A DNA stretch of 21,259 nucleotides from a virus: IMG/VR virus record IMGVR_UViG_3300044637_000411, positions 1 to 21,259 of that record. One strand, written 5' to 3'. Under the pieces are notes generated by a model. It was not told where the DNA came from and made no database searches. It worked only from the letters and a program-made list of their open reading frames with translations. Below, piece by piece: positions 8,496 through 14,364 of this stretch (position 1 is the first letter of the stretch; each line of letters starts with the position of its first letter). Position numbers and translations under genes: made by a program.

Positions 8496-9089
8496 TTAAT
8501 TGACGTATTCCCAATTAAATCTTATTCGTTTAGTTTCAGTCAAATCTTTATTTGTCATAAGTTTAGAATTGATTGTTGTATCTCTAATTAATTTGGAAGA
8601 GCTTTCTTTCGCATATACCTTGACCTTAATATCATCAAGATGTTCTACGTGCAGAAGTTGATTACATTTCATAAAGAAGTGAATATCATCATAACCATAG
8701 TTCCCGCAAAAATCTTCATCATATCCACCCACCTTTTCAAAATCATCTTTGTGTATCATATACACATTATAACTCTTGGTATCTTCTCTACCCAAATAAT
8801 AGATAGTTCCTATTTGTTTATCCATTGAGTTTAGTTTGTTGTATAAATCTTTGGTTAACAAATGGTCAATATCCAAGCAAACAATCCAACCATTTAATTC
8901 TTGGAAACCTAAGTTCCTAGCACCTGGTTGGTTCCATTTTATATCGTCAGTTATTCTTAATACTTTAACATTATCTAATGAACCCAATTGAATTTCTGAA
9001 CAATCATCCACAATCATTGTTGGAATATCTTGCTCAATTATTTGAGGTATTCTTTCTATCTGTCCAAAGTAAGTGTATAATACTGTCAT
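8496..9089 (-). CDS. Glycosyltransferase, galactosyltransferase-like C-terminus
   Basis: A 197-residue GT-A type enzyme. The N-terminus has MIVDD (25-29) and a basic-acidic turn NQPGARNLGFQEL (53-65), then CLDIDH (71-76), whose DID matches the DXD metal site. GGYDEDF (121-127) and YGYDDIHF (131-138) match the acceptor and catalytic segment seen in beta-1,4-galactosyltransferase-like enzymes (GGYDExF ... GxDxD). Its start overlaps the stop of the upstream CxxC protein by 4 nt (ATGA). It is the second glycosyltransferase within 1.7 kb, on the other side of terS from the first, so the two may act in sequence on one target. The target is unknown. Confidence 0.85.
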   Translation of the reverse strand: MTVLYTYFGQIERIPQIIEQDIPTMIVDDCSEIQLGSLDNVKVLRITDDIKWNQPGARNLGFQELNGWIVCLDIDHLLTKDLYNKLNSMDKQIGTIYYLGREDTKSYNVYMIHKDDFEKVGGYDEDFCGNYGYDDIHFFMKCNQLLHVEHLDDIKVKVYAKESSSKLIRDTTINSKLMTNKDLTETKRIRFNWEYVN

Positions 9090-9430
9090 ATGTTAATTCC
9101 CAAGTTATGTTTGATTTTGTATTCGAACTTGATAAACTCTTTATTACCACATCCGCCACACGCTTTTCTGTAATTATAACCCATAACATATTCAAATATT
9201 TTATATATCTTGGTTAGGTCCTTATCACTATTTGCATTTGCTTTCATTAATTTGTATGCTTCAATAATATCTTCTTCTGTTGGTAATGCTTCTTCAATGA
9301 TTAGTTGAGGTAATGTTATAGTTACTTCCTTTTTCTTTTTACATTCTTTACATCCTTTTAGCTTCTTCCCTGGATTTTCTATTGCTTCCTTCTTAAGTTG
9401 TTCTAAACGTTCTAATTCGTTATTCATCAT
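9086..9430 (-). CDS. Small phage protein with two Cys pairs
   Basis: A 114-residue protein. An N-terminal charged helix is followed by GCKECKKKK (27-35), then a helical middle containing TEEDIIEAYKLM, and near the C-terminus ACGGCGNK. The two CxxC pairs could jointly bind one zinc ion, although they are about 60 residues apart. Short proteins with a CxxC-polylysine segment and a C-terminal Cys pair are common in Bacteroidetes phages as far as I recall, without an assigned function. The gene overlaps its neighbours on both sides (11 nt upstream, 4 nt downstream), so it is part of a tightly packed operon. Confidence 0.75.
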   Translation of the reverse strand: MMNNELERLEQLKKEAIENPGKKLKGCKECKKKKEVTITLPQLIIEEALPTEEDIIEAYKLMKANANSDKDLTKIYKIFEYVMGYNYRKACGGCGNKEFIKFEYKIKHNLGINI

Positions 9431-9650
9431 CTAGGGGATTTATTGTATCTAAATTATCAAACCAGTCCATTGTATCCTCTGATATTTTCTTTGCATACGC
9501 ATCCATTTCTTTTGCGTGGAATTTCTCAGGGGTATCTGGTACTTCTTCAATTGGTTCTTCAACTATCTTTGCTTCTTCTGTTTCTGTTGCTGGGTAATAC
9601 ATCTTTCTATTTCCTGTTGGTTTATTTTTATTTTTGCAATTACATCCCAT
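9420..9650 (-). CDS. Small acidic protein with N-terminal MGCNCK motif
   Basis: The start chosen is the ATG at 9650, giving 76 residues. The longer reading frame from 9764 would run through the preceding gene and begins with an implausible Lys-rich segment; the 9650 start lies 4 nt after that gene's stop. The protein opens MGCNCKNKNKPTGNRK, then becomes strongly acidic (ETEEAKIVEEPIEEVPD) and ends DWFDNLDTINPLDDE. The Cys-x-Cys near the N-terminus may bind metal. Function is not recognised. It overlaps the next gene by 11 nt. Confidence 0.6.
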   Translation of the reverse strand: MGCNCKNKNKPTGNRKMYYPATETEEAKIVEEPIEEVPDTPEKFHAKEMDAYAKKISEDTMDWFDNLDTINPLDDE

Positions 9651-9654
9651 ATAT

Positions 9655-9849
9655 CTATATTTCTTTATTATGGTTTCTTTCTTCTTCTTTCTGTCTAAGC
9701 ATTTCATTATACAATAACAATAACTTCTCCCTTTCTTCTGGGGATTGTCTATTGATTTGTTCAATGGTTTGTTTGCTTATCTTATCGTATAACTTCTTTG
9801 CATCTCTATCCTGCATTCGTTTTATTCTTCTATTCTGTGATGTTGACAT
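9655..9849 (-). CDS. Small charged coiled-coil protein
   Basis: A 64-residue protein, almost wholly helical and charged, with a basic start (MSTSQNRRIKRMQDRDAKK) and a Glu/Lys/Leu-rich half (EEREKLLLLYNEMLRQKEEE) that looks like a coiled coil. It overlaps the end of the methyltransferase gene by 20 nt and is followed 4 nt later by the next start, so it fits the operon. No family is recognised. The composition alone could arise in low-complexity sequence, which is why confidence is moderate. Confidence 0.55.
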   Translation of the reverse strand: MSTSQNRRIKRMQDRDAKKLYDKISKQTIEQINRQSPEEREKLLLLYNEMLRQKEEERNHNKEI

Positions 9850-10390
9850 TCTCTCTGGTTTTGATTGTTATGTTCTTCTTGAACGCGTGGATAACTCCTT
9901 GGTGATCTATATCTAGGTGAGGAAACTTGTAGTAATCAATCTCGTATCCATTATCTTTTAGTAATCTCTCACAGGATATTAAGCATGGTAAATTGTGAAA
10001 TTCTATACCAATATGTCTAATTCCTTCTAGGTACTTACCGTCAAGACCGTTTAAAAACAATTCTCCGCCCTCTACGTCAATCTTTAGGACCGTTGGCTTG
10101 TAATACCCTAGATACAATTCAAACTTCTCTATACGGTCTATATAGTCCATTACGTTGATAAAGTTTTTCATCCAGAAATTTGTCTTAAACCATTGGTAAG
10201 ATTGTTCACTTGGGTCAATCCCCACAACCAATTTTGCTTTGTTCTGAATAAAGTACATTGGGGTTGGTAAATGTTCTTGGTTATTAATTCCGCATCCTAA
10301 GTCCAGGATGGTTTCATTTTCTACTGGTAAGAACCTCCAGTGGTCACTTGCATCTTCTGAGTTGATATAACCCTTAATCTGTCTATCCAT
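9830..10390 (-). CDS. FkbM-like SAM-dependent methyltransferase
   Basis: A 186-residue Rossmann-fold enzyme. Motif I is ILDLGCGIN (28-36), the SAM-binding glycine loop. VVGIDPSE follows as the acidic end of the second strand. LKIDVEGGELFLNGL (about 101-115) is the signature segment of the FkbM family, and HIGIEFHN the next strand. Family members commonly methylate sugars or O-linked glycans. With two glycosyltransferases in the same operon, O-methylation of a transferred sugar is a reasonable inference, but the substrate cannot be read from the sequence. The protein is short, and its C-terminal KKNITIKTRENVNITE appears to be an unstructured tail. It starts 2 nt after the sigma-like gene. Confidence 0.85.
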   Translation of the reverse strand: MDRQIKGYINSEDASDHWRFLPVENETILDLGCGINNQEHLPTPMYFIQNKAKLVVGIDPSEQSYQWFKTNFWMKNFINVMDYIDRIEKFELYLGYYKPTVLKIDVEGGELFLNGLDGKYLEGIRHIGIEFHNLPCLISCERLLKDNGYEIDYYKFPHLDIDHQGVIHAFKKNITIKTRENVNITE

Positions 10391-10392
10391 AT

Positions 10393-10908
10393 CTAATTGT
10401 TTAGTTTTTTTAATACGTTGTATTTAATCAGGGTTCTACTTTCCTTTAAGTAATTGGATATAGATGAAATTGGGATAGTCGTTTTTTTTGAAACCTTTTT
10501 CATACTACCTAATGTCATATACATCTCAAATAAGGATTTTCTGAACCAATCTAACTCACACCATTCTTGTTCTAATATATCAAATATAATCTGCTTTTCA
10601 AAGTTTTCTTGGTCGTCAGTCATTGATAATACCTCTGTTAAATCAGAATACATTTTAAACTCTCTGCGTACTTTATAATAGAATGGGGATGTGTTGGAGT
10701 GCCAATTAATTCTCATTATGGCAACGATGTAATATTTTATACTATTATCATCATAGTTGGTAAGGATTATCTTATCCTTATCATATAGTTGGATTATAAC
10801 TTCGTGTAGTAGGTCTTGGGTGAGATTATGGTTCTTAGTGATTTTCTTGGCTATATTAAACAATTCATAGTAGTTCCTCGTTATATAACATTCTATTTTT
10901 TTATTCAT
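10393..10908 (-). CDS. Phage sigma-factor-like protein (sigma-70 family, ECF-sized)
   Basis: A 171-residue protein with the two-part plan of small sigma factors. The N-terminal helices (ELFNIAKKITKNHNLTQDLLHEVIIQLYD, in parts at about 15-44) resemble region 2, with the DLLHEV segment typical of the core-binding helix. The C-terminal part (about 130-165, with GSMKKVSKKTTIPISSISNYL) resembles the region 4 helix-turn-helix. Such proteins would redirect host RNA polymerase to phage promoters, often late ones. Its position at the start of an operon that leads to terminase and structural genes fits that role. The assignment is by architecture; region 2 is divergent. The gene overlaps the preceding one by 8 nt. 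Confidence 0.7.
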   Translation of the reverse strand: MNKKIECYITRNYYELFNIAKKITKNHNLTQDLLHEVIIQLYDKDKIILTNYDDNSIKYYIVAIMRINWHSNTSPFYYKVRREFKMYSDLTEVLSMTDDQENFEKQIIFDILEQEWCELDWFRKSLFEMYMTLGSMKKVSKKTTIPISSISNYLKESRTLIKYNVLKKLNN

Positions 10909-11161
10909 TAATTAATAATCTTAAATCCTGTAAGACCTGACATATCTCATAATTCTCATCTTTTTCATTGGTTATGATTGAACTGATTAATAATAAATCT
11001 AAAACTCTTAATCTATTCATGTCTGGTCTTATCTGCTTATCTAACACCAATAGTAGTGTATCTACTAATGTTTCACATAGTTCTTTCCTTTTGTCTAAAT
11101 TCAATTGCCAATAATCCTTGGGTATTTCAATTTCTCCTACTTTGATATGTTTATCTTTCAT
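10901..11161 (-). CDS. Small helical protein of unknown function
   Basis: An 86-residue protein, mostly helical, rich in Leu and Glu (LVDTLLLVLDKQIRPDMNRL, then ICQVLQDLRLLINE). It has no Cys, no signal peptide and no clear DNA-binding motif. It overlaps the zinc-finger gene by 11 nt upstream and the sigma-like gene by 8 nt downstream, so it is probably co-translated with them. A small partner of the sigma-like protein is possible from this position, but nothing in the sequence proves it. Confidence 0.7.
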   Translation of the reverse strand: MKDKHIKVGEIEIPKDYWQLNLDKRKELCETLVDTLLLVLDKQIRPDMNRLRVLDLLLISSIITNEKDENYEICQVLQDLRLLINE

Positions 11162-11951
11162 TCTTAAGATTTTTTAATGTCTTAGTTATAATTGTTTTAA
11201 TTGTACCAGGGTTATATTGTGGATAGTATTTAATTATTTCATTTGCGGCTATGCAATCATAATAATACATCTTAACTATATCATCAATATCATCTTGGGG
11301 AATAGAACTTTGTTTTGTAAATGAGAAATATGGTAACTTATCCAACGGTATAAATCTTTTTCTAGCCACGTTTTTTGGTTCATACTTAGATCCAATAACT
11401 TTTAATGCTTTGGTCTGTAGGTAATCCATTCTGAATTTGCTTACACCATACTTAAGTTCAATCTCCTTTGGTTTTAATTTGTTGATAAAGTATTCGTATA
11501 TCGCCTCAAACTCGTTGGTATCAGGTTTTAATTTCATTGCATCTGGTAATACAAGCAAATCCTCAGGTTTGATTAAATCTTTTAGTTGTGCATTCTTCTT
11601 GTTTCGATTAATGAATACCCTGAACTTGATTAACCAATTACCATTCTTATCTTTGATTTTGTCATCATACCATATACCTTTTTCCTTATTGAATTTCCAC
11701 CCGAATGCTTTTAACGTATCAAACGTTTGTATCTTCTGTGCTTCATCGGTATATTCATTTGGTTGAAATGGAACACGAGATGAACCACCATTTTCGTCTC
11801 TCTCTTTTTTTCTTCTCTCTTGGTTATGTATAATATCACAAGGTTTACATCTTCTTGAATACCAACGACCACCACCATTAGTTCTAGTGTAGGTATAGAA
11901 GTTTTCTATATCAAGTAATAATTCACAATCGGGACAAGTTTTAAAATCCAT
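11151..11951 (-). CDS. Zinc-finger and helix-turn-helix-like protein, probable DNA-binding regulator
   Basis: A 266-residue protein. The N-terminus CPDC (6-9) and CKPC (about 36-39) sit around an FYTYTRTNGGG turn and form a treble-clef-type zinc site like that before HNH nucleases. However, no HNH catalytic histidines follow, so it is more likely a binding domain. The middle (about 80-120) has Trp- and Lys-rich strands. The second half has two helix-turn-helix-like stretches, IELKYGVSKFRMDYLQTKAL and AANEIIKYYPQYNPGTIKTI. It is the first gene of the left minus-strand operon and faces the plus cassette across a 321-bp control region, a usual place for a switch regulator. Its leader carries a terminator-like hairpin (11973-12018). 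Confidence 0.7.
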   Translation of the reverse strand: MDFKTCPDCELLLDIENFYTYTRTNGGGRWYSRRCKPCDIIHNQERRKKERDENGGSSRVPFQPNEYTDEAQKIQTFDTLKAFGWKFNKEKGIWYDDKIKDKNGNWLIKFRVFINRNKKNAQLKDLIKPEDLLVLPDAMKLKPDTNEFEAIYEYFINKLKPKEIELKYGVSKFRMDYLQTKALKVIGSKYEPKNVARKRFIPLDKLPYFSFTKQSSIPQDDIDDIVKMYYYDCIAANEIIKYYPQYNPGTIKTIITKTLKNLKNER

Positions 11952-11972
11952 ATGTTATAATATAAATACTTG

Positions 11973-12018
11973 AAAAAAAACAAAAAGTCCGCAGGATGAT
12001 GGAAGCAAACCTACGGAC
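11973..12018 (-). terminator. Terminator-like hairpin in the leader of the left operon
   Basis: On the minus strand GTCCGTAGG (12018-12010) pairs with CCTGCGGAC (11995-11987), with one A-C mismatch and a 14-nt loop, followed by TTTTTGTTTTTTTT (11986-11973). It lies only 21 nt before the first ATG of the operon, so it acts either as an attenuator or as the end of a short leader RNA. Confidence 0.6.
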
Positions 12019-12053
12019 CTTATAAGTAGTTAATATATTAAACTAACTATACT

Positions 12054-12085
12054 TAAATATATGAAATGTCCAGGTCAATATCAAG
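12054..12085 (-). promoter_or_regulatory. Possible promoter for the left minus-strand operon
   Basis: On the minus strand CTTG (12085-12082) is followed after 20 nt by TATATTTA (12061-12054), a one-base variant of the Bacteroidetes TAnnTTTG box. The -33 element is imperfect, so this is tentative. Confidence 0.25.
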
Positions 12086-12120
12086 TTTTTAGGCAGTAAA
12101 AAATAAAATATTGATCAGAT

Positions 12121-12151
12121 TATGGAATTTACGATTTTTTATGTATATTTA
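12121..12151 (+). promoter_or_regulatory. Possible promoter for RNA element 1 and the plus cassette
   Basis: TATATTTA (12144-12151) is a one-base variant of TAnnTTTG and lies 19 nt after TATG (12121-12124), a poor match to TTTG. Position fits: a start near 12156 would place GCACTTCAC almost at the 5' end of the transcript. Confidence 0.25.
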
Positions 12152-12195
12152 ACATTATACGTCGCACTTCACAATTTACCGACATTAAAGATTTT

Positions 12196-12258
12196 AAGGG
12201 TTGTCTAACGAAAACTGAAGTGAAGTGCAGTGATTAGTTGGATGACCCTTTTTTGTTT
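12196..12258 (+). ncRNA. Structured RNA element, copy 1 (leader of the plus cassette)
   Basis: AAGGGTTGTCTAA (12196-12208) pairs along all 13 positions, including G-U pairs, with TTGGATGACCCTT (12238-12250), followed by a T-rich tract. Inside, ACTG (12214-12217) pairs with CAGT (12228-12231) around the loop AAGTGAAGTG. A near-identical copy lies at 14819-14875. This copy ends about 20 nt before the ATG at 12273, so it could end a short RNA or attenuate the operon. I know of no named RNA family with this sequence. Confidence 0.7.
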
Positions 12259-12272
12259 AAAACTATTTAGAT

Positions 12273-12920
12273 ATGGCTAAACGATTTACTGATAGTGAAA
12301 AATGGGAAGACCCGTTTTTTACTAACCTAACAAATGATGAAAAGGTAATTTGGATTTACCTGTTGGACCACTGCGATAACGCTGGTGTTCTTAAAATTAA
12401 TATTAAAAATATTAATTACTTTTGTTCTACGAACATAACGGTTGAGGAATTATTTATTACTTTCCAAGGTAGATTAACTAAAATTTCAGTTGATACTTGT
12501 ATTATTAATAAATTTTGTTACTTCCAATATGGTCCCGATTTTCTTCAAAGTAATAATAAAGCAGTCCAATCTGCTATTAAAAAATTACTTGAATTGGGTA
12601 TAGTTCAATTAGTTAATAATACTTATATCCTATCAATACCCTATCAATACTCTATAGATAGCCCCAAAGAAGAAGTAAAAGAAGAGGATGAAGTTGAGGA
12701 TGAAGTTATTGATAAAAAAGAAGATTGGAATATAAAACAAATTAAAAACAGAGTTGAGGAAGATTGTAAAATTCCAAGTAATGTTAAAACTAGTGTAATA
12801 GCAATAATTGATGGTTATTTTACTAGAACACAAGTAGAATTAGTTAATGAAAATAAAAATTATTTCAAAAACATAAAAGCAACTCATCCAATTCTTAATG
12901 AAGTGGGTATAACATTTTAA
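12273..12920 (+). CDS. Replication-initiator-like winged-helix protein
   Basis: A 215-residue protein whose N-terminus MAKRFTDSEKWEDPFF, then LTNDEKVIWIYLLDHCDNAGVL, matches the start of a group of phage replication proteins that I recall from Bacteroidetes and Firmicutes phages (DnaD/O-like N-terminal winged helix). LLELGIVQLVNNTYIL (about 106-121) looks like the wing. A highly acidic linker (EEVKEEDEVEDEVIDKKED, about 130-150) separates it from a C-terminal helical domain. The expected role is to bind the origin and recruit a helicase loader, but no helicase is in the window. It is the first gene of the plus-strand cassette. The ATG at 12273 lies just after RNA element 1 and has no Shine-Dalgarno. 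Confidence 0.7.
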   Translation: MAKRFTDSEKWEDPFFTNLTNDEKVIWIYLLDHCDNAGVLKINIKNINYFCSTNITVEELFITFQGRLTKISVDTCIINKFCYFQYGPDFLQSNNKAVQSAIKKLLELGIVQLVNNTYILSIPYQYSIDSPKEEVKEEDEVEDEVIDKKEDWNIKQIKNRVEEDCKIPSNVKTSVIAIIDGYFTRTQVELVNENKNYFKNIKATHPILNEVGITF

Positions 12921-12931
12921 ACTTAAAAATC

Positions 12932-13243
12932 ATGAAAATAACAGAAAAAGTTGTATCTTTATCAGAGAAGGTTGAGATACTTTTAACAAGGTATCCCAAC
13001 CTTAGGGATGATGATAAATTATTAGTAACCAAGATGTGGTATTTTGAAATGAAGAAAGTTAATCTTGAACCAAATAACACGCCAGTTTCATTGTTCTTTA
13101 CTTTATATAAAGAAGGAAAACTATCCAATGCTGAAGTAATTGGTAGAGCAAGACGTAAAGTTCAAGAATTAAATCCAGAACTTCGTGGTAAGAATTGGGA
13201 AGATAGACACAAAGAAGCGGAAGATACTAGATTAACAATATAA
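12932..13243 (+). CDS. Conserved-type phage protein of unknown function
   Basis: A 103-residue, highly charged helical protein. Segments YPNLRDDDKLLVTKMWYFEM (about 20-39) and RARRKVQELNPELRGKNWEDR (in parts, about 73-94) resemble a small protein that I recall as widespread in phage early regions, usually annotated hypothetical. The Arg/Lys-rich C-terminal half could bind nucleic acid. It follows the initiator gene after 11 nt and is probably co-transcribed with it. No catalytic motif is seen. Confidence 0.75.
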   Translation: MKITEKVVSLSEKVEILLTRYPNLRDDDKLLVTKMWYFEMKKVNLEPNNTPVSLFFTLYKEGKLSNAEVIGRARRKVQELNPELRGKNWEDRHKEAEDTRLTI

Positions 13244-13254
13244 AAATTACTCAA

Positions 13255-13479
13255 ATGGAAGCAGTAAAAACAAAGACAACCCAAGAGCAGATTGTATCTC
13301 AATCTCAACTAGACAGAGCATTAGAATTTCTTAAGACACAGGAAGTTCAATTTGGTCTAAAAGAAATTATTGGTGTATCATCGGTGTTAGAAGATTACGT
13401 AATACACGGTTGGACAAAAGAATTAAACACAAGAGTATCTGCGTTGGATACTTGGATTAAAGAACAAAAAAAAAAGTAA
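13255..13479 (+). CDS. Small helical protein, ends on an A10 slippery run
   Basis: A 74-residue protein with an N-terminal Thr/Lys/Gln-rich start (MEAVKTKTTQEQIVSQ) and two amphipathic helices. No family is recognised. The last codons are CAA AAA AAA AAG TAA, which contain the in-phase heptamer A AAA AAG directly before the stop. A -1 slip there would add Val-Asn-Lys and then run into the ATG of the next gene in frame, giving a fusion of about 174 residues. It lies 11 nt after the preceding gene. Confidence 0.65.
   Translation: MEAVKTKTTQEQIVSQSQLDRALEFLKTQEVQFGLKEIIGVSSVLEDYVIHGWTKELNTRVSALDTWIKEQKKK
13466..13476 (+). other. A10-G run with in-phase A AAA AAG heptamer
   Basis: The heptamer at 13470-13476 has the sequence and phase of the classic dnaX-type -1 slippery site and sits directly before the TAA stop. 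The following gene is in the -1 frame. It may simply reflect a Lys-rich end plus the A-rich initiation region of the next gene. Confidence 0.3.
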
Positions 13480-13484
13480 ATAAA

Positions 13485-13778
13485 ATGGAAGCAAAACAAA
13501 CAACTTACGGAAATCTTGTTAATTACAGAACAAGAAGAATTAATATGTTGAATGATGTTACTATCAATTCAATGAACGATAAAGATGAAATTATCCCTGT
13601 TACTTTAAATAAGGGTAGAAAATACAAAATTGATGACTGTTGCAGAATGGACTCTGATGGTTTATCTTTGATGTTATGCACCGTTACGGATGTCGTGTTT
13701 GGTTACAGATACGAGTGCATATTGGAATGTTCGGAGGTTATTGATTTATTTCTGTTCGCAGAAATGTCTCAATGCTGA
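13485..13778 (+). CDS. Small Cys-containing protein of unknown function
   Basis: A 97-residue protein starting MEAKQTTYGNLVNYRTRRIN. The middle has YKIDDCCRMDSDGLSLMLCT and the end CILECSEVIDLFLFAEMSQC, so five to six Cys residues are spread over the last 50 positions, without a regular zinc pattern. The fold is probably a small beta barrel, judging by alternating hydrophobic residues. The ATG is 5 nt after the previous stop, in the -1 frame relative to it. A strong terminator follows 37 nt downstream, so this is the last gene of the first plus-strand unit. Confidence 0.65.
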   Translation: MEAKQTTYGNLVNYRTRRINMLNDVTINSMNDKDEIIPVTLNKGRKYKIDDCCRMDSDGLSLMLCTVTDVVFGYRYECILECSEVIDLFLFAEMSQC

Positions 13779-13814
13779 TTTATTATATCTCATATTTTTG
13801 TTTAAGAATACATT

Positions 13815-13850
13815 GGGTCCCATTGGTGTGAGGGACCCTTTGTTTTTTTT
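13815..13850 (+). terminator. Intrinsic terminator after the first plus-strand gene block
   Basis: GGGTCCC (13815-13821) pairs perfectly with GGGACCC (13832-13838) around a 10-nt loop and is followed by TTTGTTTTTTTT. It lies 37 nt after the stop at 13778. Confidence 0.85.
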
Positions 13851-13868
13851 ATAACTTTTATATATTTA
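13839..13868 (+). promoter_or_regulatory. Candidate promoter for a small RNA
   Basis: TTTG (13839-13842) is followed after exactly 18 nt by TATATTTA (13861-13868). The spacing equals that of the stronger promoter at 14038-14067, and the second box differs from TAnnTTTG only in the last base. The TTTG overlaps the T-tract of the preceding terminator. Confidence 0.4.
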
Positions 13869-13950
13869 TAGTAGGAGGGTGGTTCTCTACTATGTAAATT
13901 TAATTTAAACCTACCCCTTTGGTTATGATTGATATAACCACCCTCTTTTT
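13869..13950 (+). ncRNA. Candidate small RNA with closed 5'-3' stem
   Basis: GAGGGTGGTT (13875-13884) is perfectly complementary to AACCACCCTC (13936-13945), which is followed by TTTTT. Alternative pairings exist: ATAGTAG (13868-13874) with CTACTAT (13887-13893), which puts GGTGGTT in a loop, and GGTTAT (13921-13926) with ATAACC (13934-13939). The RNA can therefore form a terminator stem closing its ends, or two local hairpins. It lies between two terminators and has a promoter-like sequence in front. Confidence 0.5.
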
Positions 13951-13974
13951 CATTTCATTTTTATAGGAAAAAAG

Positions 13975-14000
13975 AACTCACCAATTTGGTGGGTTTTTTA
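13975..14000 (+). terminator. Second intrinsic terminator before the 14.1 kb promoter
   Basis: AACTCACC (13975-13982) pairs with GGTGGGTT (13988-13995), including one G-U pair, around AATTT, followed by a T-tract. An A-tract precedes it, so it could also work from the other strand, although no minus-strand gene is nearby. Confidence 0.7.
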
Positions 14001-14037
14001 TTGATAACCAATCAGTTATAATTTTTTTAATATTTTT

Positions 14038-14067
14038 TTTGTAATATAAAGAATATGCCTATCTTTG
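14038..14067 (+). promoter_or_regulatory. Bacteroidetes-type housekeeping promoter
   Basis: TTTG (14038-14041), 18 nt, then TATCTTTG (14060-14067) is an exact match to the TTTG / TAnnTTTG consensus known for the primary sigma factor of Bacteroidetes. A start near 14073 leaves a leader of about 40 nt before the ATG at 14114. It would be read by host polymerase without phage factors, as expected for an early gene. Confidence 0.75.
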
Positions 14068-14113
14068 TGTCTCATTAAAGTCGGGGACAGGATATATCTG
14101 AACATAAAAAGTT

Positions 14114-14362
14114 ATGAAAAATTATTTAACACAAAAGATTGCAAAACCTGAAACACCTCAACAAATGTTAGCAAGGGCGTTAAAACAATTACGAAATTCA
14201 AAACCTTCAATTAAAGAAAACCCTATTGATGCTTCTTTACGTAATTTAATTGAATGCATTCTGTTACAACCGAGAAATCAACTTATCGGTAACTTAAATT
14301 ACGTTGTAGACAACCTAAACGAATTAGGTCTTGACTATACAATCACATTAAAAACCAAATAG
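14114..14362 (+). CDS. Small early protein of unknown function
   Basis: An 82-residue, basic, mainly helical protein (MKNYLTQKIAKPETPQQML, then RNLIECILLQPRNQLIGNLNYVV). It has no recognisable domain. It is the first gene behind the best host-type promoter in the window, so it is likely expressed early and strongly; host takeover proteins often occupy such positions, but that is inference. It shares the start context AGTTATGAAAAATTA with the next gene. Confidence 0.65.
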   Translation: MKNYLTQKIAKPETPQQMLARALKQLRNSKPSIKENPIDASLRNLIECILLQPRNQLIGNLNYVVDNLNELGLDYTITLKTK

Positions 14363-14364
14363 TT

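Larger units (their letters stand above)
11952..12272. other. Divergent control region without genes (321 bp)
   Basis: No credible gene is seen here. It holds, from left to right, a minus-strand terminator-like hairpin, TATATTTA boxes for both directions (12054-12061 minus, 12144-12151 plus), a GCACTTCAC segment (12164-12172) complementary to the loop of RNA element 1, and the element itself. Both outgoing transcripts would meet an intrinsic-terminator-like structure before their first gene. Confidence 0.6.
13779..14113. other. Intergenic RNA region without genes (335 bp)
   Basis: No reading frame longer than about a dozen codons looks real here. It holds three intrinsic-terminator-like structures on the plus strand and two promoter-like sequences, so it appears to separate two plus-strand gene blocks and to carry one small RNA unit of its own. 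Confidence 0.65.

Noticed and set aside
9651-9764. Upstream extension of the MGCNCK protein to an ATG at 9764
   Set aside because: It would overlap the preceding small gene by 110 nt, and the ATG at 9650 fits directly behind that gene's stop.
9443-9916. 157-codon plus-strand frame rich in Leu, Phe, Tyr and Ser
   Set aside because: It lies opposite several overlapping minus-strand genes and reads as the complement of their Lys/Glu-rich codons.
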